From an uncultured Chitinophagaceae bacterium (lineage in GTDB: Bacteria; Bacteroidota; Bacteroidia; Chitinophagales; Chitinophagaceae), in the NCBI GenBank assembly GCA_946479005.1, contig CAMLEM010000101.1, positions 1 to 6,588 of the forward strand: DNA of 6,588 nucleotides, read 5' to 3'. The notes below the pieces were generated by a model, which saw only the letters and a program-made list of their open reading frames with translations, was not told the origin of the DNA and did no database searches. The position numbers were made by a program, and so were the translations under genes. Shown here one piece after another: positions 1 to 6,588 of this stretch (position 1 is the stretch's first letter; every line of letters begins with the position of its first letter).

Positions 1-3000
1 ATCCGCGAAAAGAAATACCCCAGCCTCCTGTGGGAGATCAGCGGGAAAGGGATGAAGAAACCTTCCTATCTCATCGGTACGATGCACGTGAGCAGTAAAC
101 TGGCATTTAATCTCCCGGATTCATTTTACCACGCGATCCGCCAGGCAGATGTCGTTGCGCTGGAGACCAACCCCGAGACCTGGCAGGAGGATATGAGCAA
201 ATACGACCTGGGCGATAATTATGGCTATGGCTATAATAGCGGTATAGCTGGTTCACCCAATGAATTCATTTCGATCAATACGCTCAAGTTTTACAAATAT
301 GACAGTAAGATCGAAAGATCGCTGTACAGCAATCCATCCACCATTAACAACCTGCTGTACCGGTCCTATGGAAATGAATCCAGCGATTTCGAGGAAGATA
401 CTTATCTGGATATGTACATTTTCCAATGTGGCAAGAAATGGGGGAAGAAAGTGGCGGGTGTGGAGGACTATGGTGAAAGTATGAAGCTGATGGAAGAGGC
501 ATATAAGGACGCCGCGAAAGAAAAGAACCGAAAGGTGCGGAGCTACGACGATGCCGATGAGAATTATTCTCCTGAAAAGCTGCAGGAGGCTTATCGGAAG
601 GGAGACCTGGACCTCCTTGATACGATCAACCGCTACAACAGCTTTTCCCTGGCCTTCGATGAAAAATTCCTGTTCCGAAGGAATGAGATCCAGGCAGAGA
701 ATATCGATTCGATCATTCGCTCCGGTTCGGTGCTTTTTGTGGGAGTGGGCGCAGCTCACCTACCGGGCGACCGGGGGGTGATCGAGATCTTGCGTAAAAA
801 AGGCTACAGGCTCAGGCCGGTAAAAATGGGGGAAAGGGCAGGCCGTGACAAGGATATCATTGACAAGATCCGCGTACCTGTGCAATTTCATACCGAAACC
901 TCGGATGACGGGCTTATCAAGGTGGATATTCCCGGTAAGTTTTACAAGTTTGGTGATGATGGGGCGCTTGACCAGCGGCAATACGCCGATATGGCGAATG
1001 GGAGTTATTATATGCTTACCCGCATTATGACGAACGCGTGGATGTGGGATCATACGCAGGACGACGTCTATCGTACCATCGACAGTCTCCTTTATGAGAA
1101 CGTTCCCGGGAAAATCCTTTCCAAAACACCTGTCACCCGCAACGGGTATAAGGGGATGGATATCACCAATCGCACCCGGAGAGGAGATCTTCAGCGTTAC
1201 CAGATCTATGTTACACCTTTCGAGGTCCTCTTCTTTAAGATGAGCGGCAATGGCGATTACGTGAAGAATGGGGAGGAGGCCAATAAGTTTTTTGGGAGTA
1301 TCCAGATCCGGGCATTTAACAACGGTACAGAAACGGCGTGGAGAAAATATACACCGCCTCAAGGTGGCTTTCGCATCGATCTGCCGCACGAACCCTATAT
1401 CGGCAATGACGGCTCTTTTATTTTTGACGCAGAGGACAAAAACGGCAAAACGCATTACAGGATCATTCGCACCGATATCCATAATTACAATTTCGTGGAA
1501 GAGGACAGCTTCGACCTCGGCCTGATGGATGAAAGTTTTATGGCTTCGGGCTTCATAGAATCCCGTGTATCCCGCGAACACAAGAACGTGGGAGGATATC
1601 CTGCGCTGGACGCCCAATACCTTGATAAAAAAGGGAATCACTACCTCGTAAGATATCTTATACAGGGACCCCATTATTATACTTTGATCGCCCACGGGAA
1701 ACAGGTGACTGAAGCAATGAAGAATTTCATCGGTTCCTTTGAACTCAAACCGAAGAAATATGATGCTGCGCGGGAAGAAAGGGATACGATGCTCTATTTC
1801 ACGGTACGAAACCATCTGAAGGAAGAAGAAAAGAAGATCAGGCTCGACATCCCGGATTATTATTATTATGGCAAGGAGGAGGAGGAAGATTCAGAAGACG
1901 ATCAGCTGGAGAATGGGATCTTCCGCACGCGTCTTTTCAAAAGTGATTCCACAGGGGAAAAAATTTACGTCTCTTTTTACAGGAATGGCCGTTATAATTA
2001 TTCGAAAGACAGTTCCATACTCACACGAGGCAATGAATTCATTTACGGTTCCGATACCACCCGCATCATCCGGTACAAGAATTCGACACTTACACCCGGT
2101 GGAATGCATATCTGGGAGAACATCAGCTCTGACACGGGAAGCAGCCGGGCGATCCGGACAAAACTGTTCTATAAGAACGGGGTAGGATATATTCTCGCTA
2201 CGCAGACCGATACGTTAACGCAGCCCAGCGAGTTCGTCAAGGTTTTTTTCGAAAGCTTTTCACCCACGGATACGATCAAAGGCATCAATCCGTTTGAAAA
2301 GAAGAACAAGTTGTTCTTCCAGGATTTCCTGAGTGGAGACAGCGTGCTTCACAAGCGGGCGATCAAGCATATAGGTAAGATCGAGCTGGATTCAACGGAT
2401 CTCTCTTTACTTAAGCAGGCGATCAGCTCGATGAACTGGTCAGAAAAAAAATACCTGGATACCAAATCCTCCCTGATCTCCCTGGCATCCAATGTCAGGT
2501 CAAAAGAATCGGCGAATTATCTCAAAGATCTCTATTATGCACTGGATGATACCGTTCAGCTGCAATACGCGGTTCTTGAAGCCCTTCTTCAGCAAAGAAC
2601 CGAACCGGCGTACTACGCGTTTCGCGATATCATAAACACCGAACCTCCCGTGCTTGAAGTGAGTAAGACCGGCCCGGTGTATTCTTACCCCGATACCTCC
2701 CCGAATTACCAGGTGTACAGCAATGGTAGTTTCCTGGATGAGCTGTATGATACACTCAGGCTGACCCGCAAGATCCTTCCCGATCTTTTACCCCTGCTCA
2801 ACCTCGATGATTACCAGAGTTCCATAATGGGCTTATTGGGTAAAATGGTGGACAGCGGCCTGGTGACGCACCGGGATTATGAAATGTATTTCAGCAAATT
2901 TCTTATTGAAGCCAAACAAGAGCTGAGAAAACAGGCGATTGCTGAAAAGAAAAAAGCCATTGAAAAGGCTGAAGGTGATAAGGATGAGAATAAGGTTCCG

Positions 3001-3732
3001 GATTACTCATACCGTTCGGACGACCGGGATTACGGCAATGAGGATCTCTCCCTGTATGCCCGGCTGCTTCTTCCATTCTGGGATTCCAATCCGCAGGTTA
3101 AAACCGTAATCAGCCAAATGCTGGGTTCGAGCGATAAGCGACTAAAGTATAGCACGATGTTACTGATGATCCGGTATGGGAAGAACCATCCCGACACCCT
3201 TCTGCCATATTTCGGTTCGCTGGATGAGTATAGGCACGAGCTGTACGTTGACCTGCGGAGAATGAAGAAGGCTTCCCTTTTTCCACAGGCCTATAATAAT
3301 CATAAGGATCTTGGCCGCAGTGCGCTGATGGAGATGGCCACCTATGAGCGCCCGGATTCCATCCTGTTCCTGGAGAGGTTACCCGCGGAGTACCAGGGAA
3401 AGAAAGGATTCGTTTATTTCTATAAGGTGAAGGCAAAAAAGGATGATCTCACCTGGAAGATCGGAATGGCGGGGATCGTACCTGAAGACCCGGCCAGGTT
3501 CAGCTTCACTGAAGAGGAGCCAATGACCCGTAACAGGCCCGACCCTTATTACTCGGGTTACAGCTATGAGATCTCTTCTTTTACCGGTTTCACGGATACC
3601 CGTTTCCGCGAAGACGAAGAAATGTTACCCCAGCTGCAGAAGCTCCTGAAGAAATCACTTTATGCCCGGAGAAAGAGCGCGCAGGAATTTTACACCGATG
3701 AAGACCCGGCCACCGAAGTGCACGAGGATTAG
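1..3732 (+). CDS. Giant TraB/GumN (Tiki-like) family protein, 5' end outside the window
   Basis: The frame is open from base 1. The 17 codons before the first ATG (52) encode SLLWEISGKG-type residues that belong to the conserved start of the TraB/GumN domain, so that ATG is internal and the true start, probably with a signal peptide, lies upstream. Numbering from the ATG at 52, the TraB domain covers about 1-260. It shows both GxxH motifs (GTMH 9-12, GAAH 233-236), the conserved Glu in ALETNP (E38) and an RRN motif (209-211). In Tiki proteins these motifs belong to a metal-dependent protease; protease activity here is inference. Three related beta-rich modules follow (about 288-738), then a helical, HEAT-like stretch (about 745-867), a charged probable coiled coil (955-980), more helices, and a Tyr-rich tail (about 1120-1226). 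With at least 1243 residues it is far longer than a TraB domain alone (about 250-300). Probably periplasmic or cell-surface; the substrate is unknown. The TAG stop overlaps the stop of the convergent ABC gene. Confidence 0.88.
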   Translation: MREKKYPSLLWEISGKGMKKPSYLIGTMHVSSKLAFNLPDSFYHAIRQADVVALETNPETWQEDMSKYDLGDNYGYGYNSGIAGSPNEFISINTLKFYKYDSKIERSLYSNPSTINNLLYRSYGNESSDFEEDTYLDMYIFQCGKKWGKKVAGVEDYGESMKLMEEAYKDAAKEKNRKVRSYDDADENYSPEKLQEAYRKGDLDLLDTINRYNSFSLAFDEKFLFRRNEIQAENIDSIIRSGSVLFVGVGAAHLPGDRGVIEILRKKGYRLRPVKMGERAGRDKDIIDKIRVPVQFHTETSDDGLIKVDIPGKFYKFGDDGALDQRQYADMANGSYYMLTRIMTNAWMWDHTQDDVYRTIDSLLYENVPGKILSKTPVTRNGYKGMDITNRTRRGDLQRYQIYVTPFEVLFFKMSGNGDYVKNGEEANKFFGSIQIRAFNNGTETAWRKYTPPQGGFRIDLPHEPYIGNDGSFIFDAEDKNGKTHYRIIRTDIHNYNFVEEDSFDLGLMDESFMASGFIESRVSREHKNVGGYPALDAQYLDKKGNHYLVRYLIQGPHYYTLIAHGKQVTEAMKNFIGSFELKPKKYDAAREERDTMLYFTVRNHLKEEEKKIRLDIPDYYYYGKEEEEDSEDDQLENGIFRTRLFKSDSTGEKIYVSFYRNGRYNYSKDSSILTRGNEFIYGSDTTRIIRYKNSTLTPGGMHIWENISSDTGSSRAIRTKLFYKNGVGYILATQTDTLTQPSEFVKVFFESFSPTDTIKGINPFEKKNKLFFQDFLSGDSVLHKRAIKHIGKIELDSTDLSLLKQAISSMNWSEKKYLDTKSSLISLASNVRSKESANYLKDLYYALDDTVQLQYAVLEALLQQRTEPAYYAFRDIINTEPPVLEVSKTGPVYSYPDTSPNYQVYSNGSFLDELYDTLRLTRKILPDLLPLLNLDDYQSSIMGLLGKMVDSGLVTHRDYEMYFSKFLIEAKQELRKQAIAEKKKAIEKAEGDKDENKVPDYSYRSDDRDYGNEDLSLYARLLLPFWDSNPQVKTVISQMLGSSDKRLKYSTMLLMIRYGKNHPDTLLPYFGSLDEYRHELYVDLRRMKKASLFPQAYNNHKDLGRSALMEMATYERPDSILFLERLPAEYQGKKGFVYFYKVKAKKDDLTWKIGMAGIVPEDPARFSFTEEEPMTRNRPDPYYSGYSYEISSFTGFTDTRFREDEEMLPQLQKLLKKSLYARRKSAQEFYTDEDPATEVHED
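913..2265 (+). repeat. Three diverged tandem protein modules inside the TraB/GumN gene
   Basis: Aligning the protein by eye shows a unit repeated three times, numbered from the ATG at 52. Each begins with a V/F/I-x-x-D-x-P-like strand (VDIP 291-294, FRIDLP 440-445, IRLDIP 596-601). A G-Y/M-x-x-x-D/E strand follows (around D370, D520 and E689), then two hydrophobic strands, and a closing FFGSI / FIGSF / FFESF motif (413-417, 559-563, 732-736). The distance from the central acidic residue to the closing Phe is nearly constant (43, 39 and 43 residues), which supports real homology over chance. The repeat is not evident at DNA level, so the duplications are old. The module family is not one I can name. 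Confidence 0.6.
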
Positions 3733-5414
3733 GCAGGGATCCCTTTGGGAATGGATGCGATCAGCTTTTGAGTGTACGCAGTCCTGGGCCTTGTATAAAT
3801 TTCATCTGAAGGTCCCGATTCCACGATCTTACCCGATTGCATCACGATCATACGATCGCTGATATATCTCACCACCGAAAGATCGTGGGAAATGAAGATA
3901 ACGGTAAAGCCGAATTCGCGTTTCAGGTCATTCAGGAGATTCAATACCTGGGCCTGCACGCTTACATCCAGCGCTGAAACGGATTCATCACAAACGATAA
4001 AACCCGGGTCGAGAGCCAGGGCACGGGCGATCACTATCCGCTGGCGCTGCCCCCCGCTGAACTCGTGCGGGTAGCGGTTATAATGGGCGGCATCGAGGTC
4101 CACCTTCTGTAATAATTCCCTGACCCGTTCTTTTCGTTGCCGCTCGCTGGTGATGTGGTGAACCTTCAGGGGTTCAGCTATGGCATCCCCGATCGTCATT
4201 CTCGGGTTCAATGATGAATAAGGATCCTGGAATACGATCTGTACATCCCGCCGAAGGGATTGCAGTTCTTTCCCGCGGATGTCGGACATATCCCTTCCGT
4301 CGTAAATGATTTTTCCCGTCGTCGGTTCGATCAGCTTCATTATCGCCCGCCCGAGGGTTGTTTTCCCGCAGCCGCTTTCACCGACCAAACCCAGGGTTTC
4401 TCCCCTGAACACGTGCAAATTCATATTGTCCACTGCCCGGATCCACTCCTTCGGTTTTCCGAAAAGCGAGCGTTTTGCCGGGAACCACACCGCAAGGTCC
4501 TTCACTTCAAGCAGGATCTCATCGCTGTGTTCCAGGGGTGCCAGCGGAGGGTGCTTTATTTTCTCTCCCGACATAAAGTCTGCCACAACCGGTAGCCGTT
4601 CTCCTCTTTTATGATGGACAGGCCGGCATTCGATCAGGGCCTTCGTATAACTATGTTCGGGGTTTTTCAGGATCTTTTTCACTGCTCCGTTTTCCACGAT
4701 ATTTCCGCGGTACATCACCAGGGCGCGATGTGCGATCTCTCCCACCACGCCGAGATCGTGGGTTATGAATATCACACCCATTCCCGTGTTCTCCTGCAGT
4801 TCGCGGATAAGATCGAGCACCGTCCGCTGAACAGTTACGTCGAGGGCAGTGGTCGGCTCATCGCAGATCAGCAGCGCCGGGTCGCAGCACATTGCCATTG
4901 CGATCATCACTCTTTGTTTCTGGCCCCCACTCAGTTCGTGGGGATAACGGTGATAAATAACCGAAGGTTGGGGAAGCTTCACTCTTTCGAACCAGTGGAT
5001 GGCCTCCTGTTTCGCTTTTTCCGCGCTGATCTTCTTATGGACACGGATACTTTCCGCCACCTGTTTGCCACAGGAGATCACGGGGTTCAGCGAGGTCATC
5101 GGTTCCTGGAAGATCATACCGATGCGGTTGCCGCGTATTCGCTGCAGGCTGGCATTGTCGCAGCGAAGCAGGTCGATCGGGTCATTGCCGGAGGCGCTGA
5201 AAAGGATCTCACCGCTGCTGTAGATGGCAGGAGGGGAGGGATTCAGCCGGAGGATGGAAAGGGCGGTGACGGATTTTCCCGAACCGGATTCTCCAACGAT
5301 GGCGAGGATCTCACCGCGTTGTACTTCAAAGCTGACCTTGTTGACCGCGATCGTCGATGCTTTTCCCGATTCGAATTCAACCGTGAGATTGCGGATGGAA
5401 AGAAGTGGTGACAT
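3729..5414 (-). CDS. ABC transporter ATP-binding protein with two fused ATPase domains, peptide/nickel (Opp/Dpp) type
   Basis: This cytoplasmic protein would hydrolyse ATP to drive an importer of peptides or similar solutes. It is a fusion of a DppD-like and a DppF-like subunit, as in GsiA and YejF, and its 561 residues are normal for that class. Domain 1 has Walker A GESGSGKS (41-48), Q-loop Q103, signature LSGGQ (161-165), Walker B LLICDE (181-186) and switch His219. Domain 2 has Walker A GESGCGKT (345-352), Q396, FSGGQ (452-456), FIVCDE (472-477) and His510. Both catalytic Glu are present, so both sites should be active. Each domain is followed by an oligopeptide-transporter tail (EHSYTKAL near 253-260; TAYTQKL near 545-551). 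The ATG at 5414 directly abuts the TAA of the upstream gene and has a GGAG six bases before it, so translation may be coupled. No permease or binding-protein gene is in view; partners may be encoded elsewhere. The substrate cannot be assigned. Confidence 0.95.
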   Translation of the reverse strand: MSPLLSIRNLTVEFESGKASTIAVNKVSFEVQRGEILAIVGESGSGKSVTALSILRLNPSPPAIYSSGEILFSASGNDPIDLLRCDNASLQRIRGNRIGMIFQEPMTSLNPVISCGKQVAESIRVHKKISAEKAKQEAIHWFERVKLPQPSVIYHRYPHELSGGQKQRVMIAMAMCCDPALLICDEPTTALDVTVQRTVLDLIRELQENTGMGVIFITHDLGVVGEIAHRALVMYRGNIVENGAVKKILKNPEHSYTKALIECRPVHHKRGERLPVVADFMSGEKIKHPPLAPLEHSDEILLEVKDLAVWFPAKRSLFGKPKEWIRAVDNMNLHVFRGETLGLVGESGCGKTTLGRAIMKLIEPTTGKIIYDGRDMSDIRGKELQSLRRDVQIVFQDPYSSLNPRMTIGDAIAEPLKVHHITSERQRKERVRELLQKVDLDAAHYNRYPHEFSGGQRQRIVIARALALDPGFIVCDESVSALDVSVQAQVLNLLNDLKREFGFTVIFISHDLSVVRYISDRMIVMQSGKIVESGPSDEIYTRPRTAYTQKLIASIPKGIPA

Positions 5415-5424
5415 TTATTTCTCC
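5415..5424 (-). promoter_or_regulatory. Ribosome binding site of the ABC ATPase gene, embedded in the preceding gene
   Basis: On the minus strand GGAG (5424-5421) lies six bases before the ATG at 5414-5412, and those six bases include the TAA stop (5417-5415) of the upstream gene. The site is therefore inside the last codons of that gene. Neither other minus-strand gene has a comparable purine-rich site. This supports the chosen start and suggests termination-reinitiation, which is inference. Confidence 0.6.
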
Positions 5425-5780
5425 ACAACTTTAATGGCGAGGCCTTTCCGCGGAACGGGGTAATATGCCATACATACCACGCACTCTTTCTCCACCATAT
5501 CGATCTTAAAATAGAATTCCTCTCCTGCGTCTATGGTATCGGGGAAGCCGCAGGGTTGATCGAGCCGGAAAACATTGGTGTAGCTCTTACCGGTATGTTC
5601 GTCTGTCCAGTTCGCTTCGATCTTTGACGTATCAATATCGCCTTCCAGCAATGCAATGGTATAATTGGAACAGATCCCTTTGATCTCCAGCCGGCCTTTA
5701 TATACGTCTTTTTTGCTGCTGCAATCACTGTTCGAAAGGGTCAGGGTGGCGAGGATGGAAACAAGAAGGAATTGTTTCAT
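5415..5780 (-). CDS. Small exported cysteine-containing protein, possible lipoprotein, function unknown
   Basis: I do not recognise a named family, though the style resembles small hypothetical proteins of the Bacteroidota. The 121 residues begin with MKQF and a hydrophobic segment (4-16) typical of a signal peptide. Cys20 follows at a place where a lipoprotein cysteine would be expected, with SSKKD after it, but the residues before it (S-N-S-D) do not form a normal lipobox because Asp is at -1. The mature part (about 25-121) looks beta-rich and has Cys37, Cys77, and a C-x-x-C pair (100 and 103), enough for two disulfides or a metal site. It lies 12 bp after amn and its TAA directly touches the ATG of the ABC ATPase gene, so it is very likely cotranscribed with both. 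The ATG at 5780 is chosen because the signal peptide starts there; the leader is AT-rich with no Shine-Dalgarno sequence. A role as accessory protein of the transporter is possible but unproven. Confidence 0.8.
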   Translation of the reverse strand: MKQFLLVSILATLTLSNSDCSSKKDVYKGRLEIKGICSNYTIALLEGDIDTSKIEANWTDEHTGKSYTNVFRLDQPCGFPDTIDAGEEFYFKIDMVEKECVVCMAYYPVPRKGLAIKVVEK

Positions 5781-5792
5781 ACTTGTTATATA
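5781..5792 (-). other. 12-bp AT-rich gap between amn and the small exported protein gene
   Basis: The gap contains only A, T, two C and one G on the minus strand and has no room for a terminator or a full promoter. It joins the amn stop (TAA, 5795-5793) to the next ATG (5780-5778), supporting cotranscription. No Shine-Dalgarno sequence is seen; AT-rich leaders without one are common in the Bacteroidota. Confidence 0.5.
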
Positions 5793-6563
5793 TTAAAAGA
5801 TGAGATGACGGACAGTCTGCCCGTCATTGATGAGCTGCTGTAATGAAGCGACCCCGATCATCAGGTGCCTTTCCACGAATTCGGAAGTGATCTTCTTGTC
5901 GCTTTCTTCGGTTTTCACGCCTTCCGGGATCATTGGCTGATCACTCACCAAGAGAAGGGCTCCCGTGGGGATCTTATTAAAAAAGCCAACGGTGAAGATG
6001 GTTGCGGTTTCCATATCAATGGCGTAAGTGCGTATCTTTTGAAGGTATTCCTTAAAAGGTTCGTCGTGTTCCCAGACCCTCCTGTTCGTAGTGTACACAG
6101 TTCCTGTCCAGTAGTCTACCCCAAAATCCCGGATGGTGGTGGAAACAGCTTTTTGAAGCGCGAAAGCCGGAAGGGCAGGCACCTCGGGAGGAAAATAGTC
6201 GTTGGAAGTTCCTTCGCCCCTGATGGCAGCGATCGGTAGAATAAGATCGCCCAGCTTGTTCCTTTTCTTCAAACCTCCGCATTTACCCAGGAACAAAACC
6301 GCCTTTGGATGGATGGCGGAAAGGAGGTCCATTATGGTGGCGGCTCCCGGGCTGCCCATCCCGAAATTGATGATCGTAATGTTGTTGGCGGTGGCGCATT
6401 GCATCGGTTTCCCTTCGCCGACCAACTTCACCTTATTCATTTCAGCGAACAGGTGAACATAATTGCTGAAATTGGTGAGCAGGATGTACTCCCCAAAATT
6501 TTCGATCAGTTCGCCGGTATATCGCGGCAACCAGTTTTGTACGATCTCTTCCTTCGACTTCAT
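5793..6563 (-). CDS. amn: AMP nucleosidase, short form (EC 3.2.2.4)
   Basis: The enzyme hydrolyses AMP to adenine and ribose 5-phosphate in the cytoplasm, controlling the AMP pool and feeding purine salvage. The 256-residue protein is a single nucleoside phosphorylase-type (PNP_UDP) domain and closely resembles, from memory, the Bacteroides AMP nucleosidase. Motifs are FGMGSP (67-72), GKCGG (93-97), RGEGTS (115-120), WTGTVYTTNRR (152-162), DMETA (183-187, with the ribose-contacting Glu185 of the fold) and SDQP (207-210, with Asp208 as the likely base-protonating acid). It lacks the N-terminal regulatory domain of the E. coli enzyme (484 residues), so ATP/phosphate control as in E. coli should not be assumed. 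The start is the ATG at 6563, matching the family N-terminus MK-x-K-x-EIVQNW; the frame stays open to a TTG at 6581, which would add six residues unlike the family. It is the first visible gene of the minus-strand operon. A related nucleosidase or phosphorylase specificity is possible but less likely. Confidence 0.93.
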   Translation of the reverse strand: MKSKEEIVQNWLPRYTGELIENFGEYILLTNFSNYVHLFAEMNKVKLVGEGKPMQCATANNITIINFGMGSPGAATIMDLLSAIHPKAVLFLGKCGGLKKRNKLGDLILPIAAIRGEGTSNDYFPPEVPALPAFALQKAVSTTIRDFGVDYWTGTVYTTNRRVWEHDEPFKEYLQKIRTYAIDMETATIFTVGFFNKIPTGALLLVSDQPMIPEGVKTEESDKKITSEFVERHLMIGVASLQQLINDGQTVRHLIF

Positions 6564-6588
6564 TTCTGCGAATTTAATCAATTACTTT
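6564..6588 (-). other. AT-rich leader upstream of amn, cut by the window edge
   Basis: These 25 bases before the amn ATG are AT-rich and contain no clear Shine-Dalgarno sequence. The promoter of the three-gene operon is expected further right, outside the window. Nothing more can be supported here. Confidence 0.35.

Noticed and set aside
760..1815. A 351-codon open frame on the minus strand, antisense to the TraB/GumN gene
   Set aside because: The plus-strand frame has clear family motifs and continuous repeat structure here. The antisense translation shows no domain and no plausible start signal, and looks like a by-product of codon use on the other strand.
3735..3750. Palindrome AGGGATCCCT and overlapping hairpin TCCC-TTT-GGGA just after the TraB stop, as a possible terminator
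   Set aside because: The stems are only four to five base pairs, no T-tract follows, and the bases encode the last residues of the ABC protein on the other strand.
4611..5411. A 266-codon open frame on the plus strand, antisense to the first ATPase domain
   Set aside because: The ABC protein on the minus strand has all expected motifs in this stretch. The antisense product is rich in His, Arg and Asp with no recognisable fold, as expected of a shadow frame.
3729..6563. The nucleosidase, exported protein and ATPase as a phage-defence or toxin system
   Set aside because: PNP-type domains do serve as effectors in some defence systems, but this one matches the housekeeping AMP nucleosidase over its full length. 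The ATPase is a normal transporter type, and there is no sensor, integrase or other island feature nearby.
6564..6581. TTG at 6581 as the amn start, and a TAAATTCG sequence resembling the Bacteroidota -7 promoter element (TAnnTTTG)
   Set aside because: The six extra residues do not match the family N-terminus, while the ATG at 6563 does. The promoter-like octamer is too close to the ATG and has no partner -33 element in view.

Overview
The window looks like a piece of chromosome from a member of the Bacteroidota, probably near the Chitinophagaceae/Sphingobacteriales. This rests on protein character, not on a search: the short AMP nucleosidase reads like the Bacteroidota version of that enzyme, the very long TraB/GumN protein has the Tyr/Lys/Asp-rich style of envelope proteins in this phylum, and two of the three minus-strand genes have AT-rich leaders without a Shine-Dalgarno sequence. 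Coding density is nearly total. I see no RNA genes, mobile elements, CRISPR array, or gene-free stretch longer than about 25 bases.

Layout. Positions 1-3732 (+) hold one very long gene that enters the window already open. Its visible N-terminal part is a TraB/GumN (Tiki-like) domain, followed by three related modules of about 125-145 residues and then a mostly helical C-terminal half. On the minus strand, read from right to left, lie three closely packed genes: a short-form AMP nucleosidase (amn, 6563-5793), a small exported cysteine-containing protein (5780-5415), and a double-headed ABC ATPase of the peptide/nickel (Opp/Dpp) type (5414-3729). Gaps are 12 bp and 0 bp, so they very likely form one operon whose promoter lies beyond the right edge. 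The ATPase gene and the TraB gene converge, and their stop codons overlap within the four bases TTAG at 3729-3732.

How the genes may work together. AMP nucleosidase splits AMP into adenine and ribose 5-phosphate in the cytoplasm. The ABC protein would power uptake of peptides or similar small solutes, but its permease and binding-protein partners are not here. The small protein is probably anchored or free outside the inner membrane. Joint transcription could reflect nutrient salvage, but it may be only genomic packing. The TraB protein is on the other strand and has no evident functional tie to the operon.

I do not see a clear new system. The parts most worth a second look are the multi-module architecture of the giant TraB protein, the overlapping convergent stops, and the unfamiliar small exported protein inside the operon.
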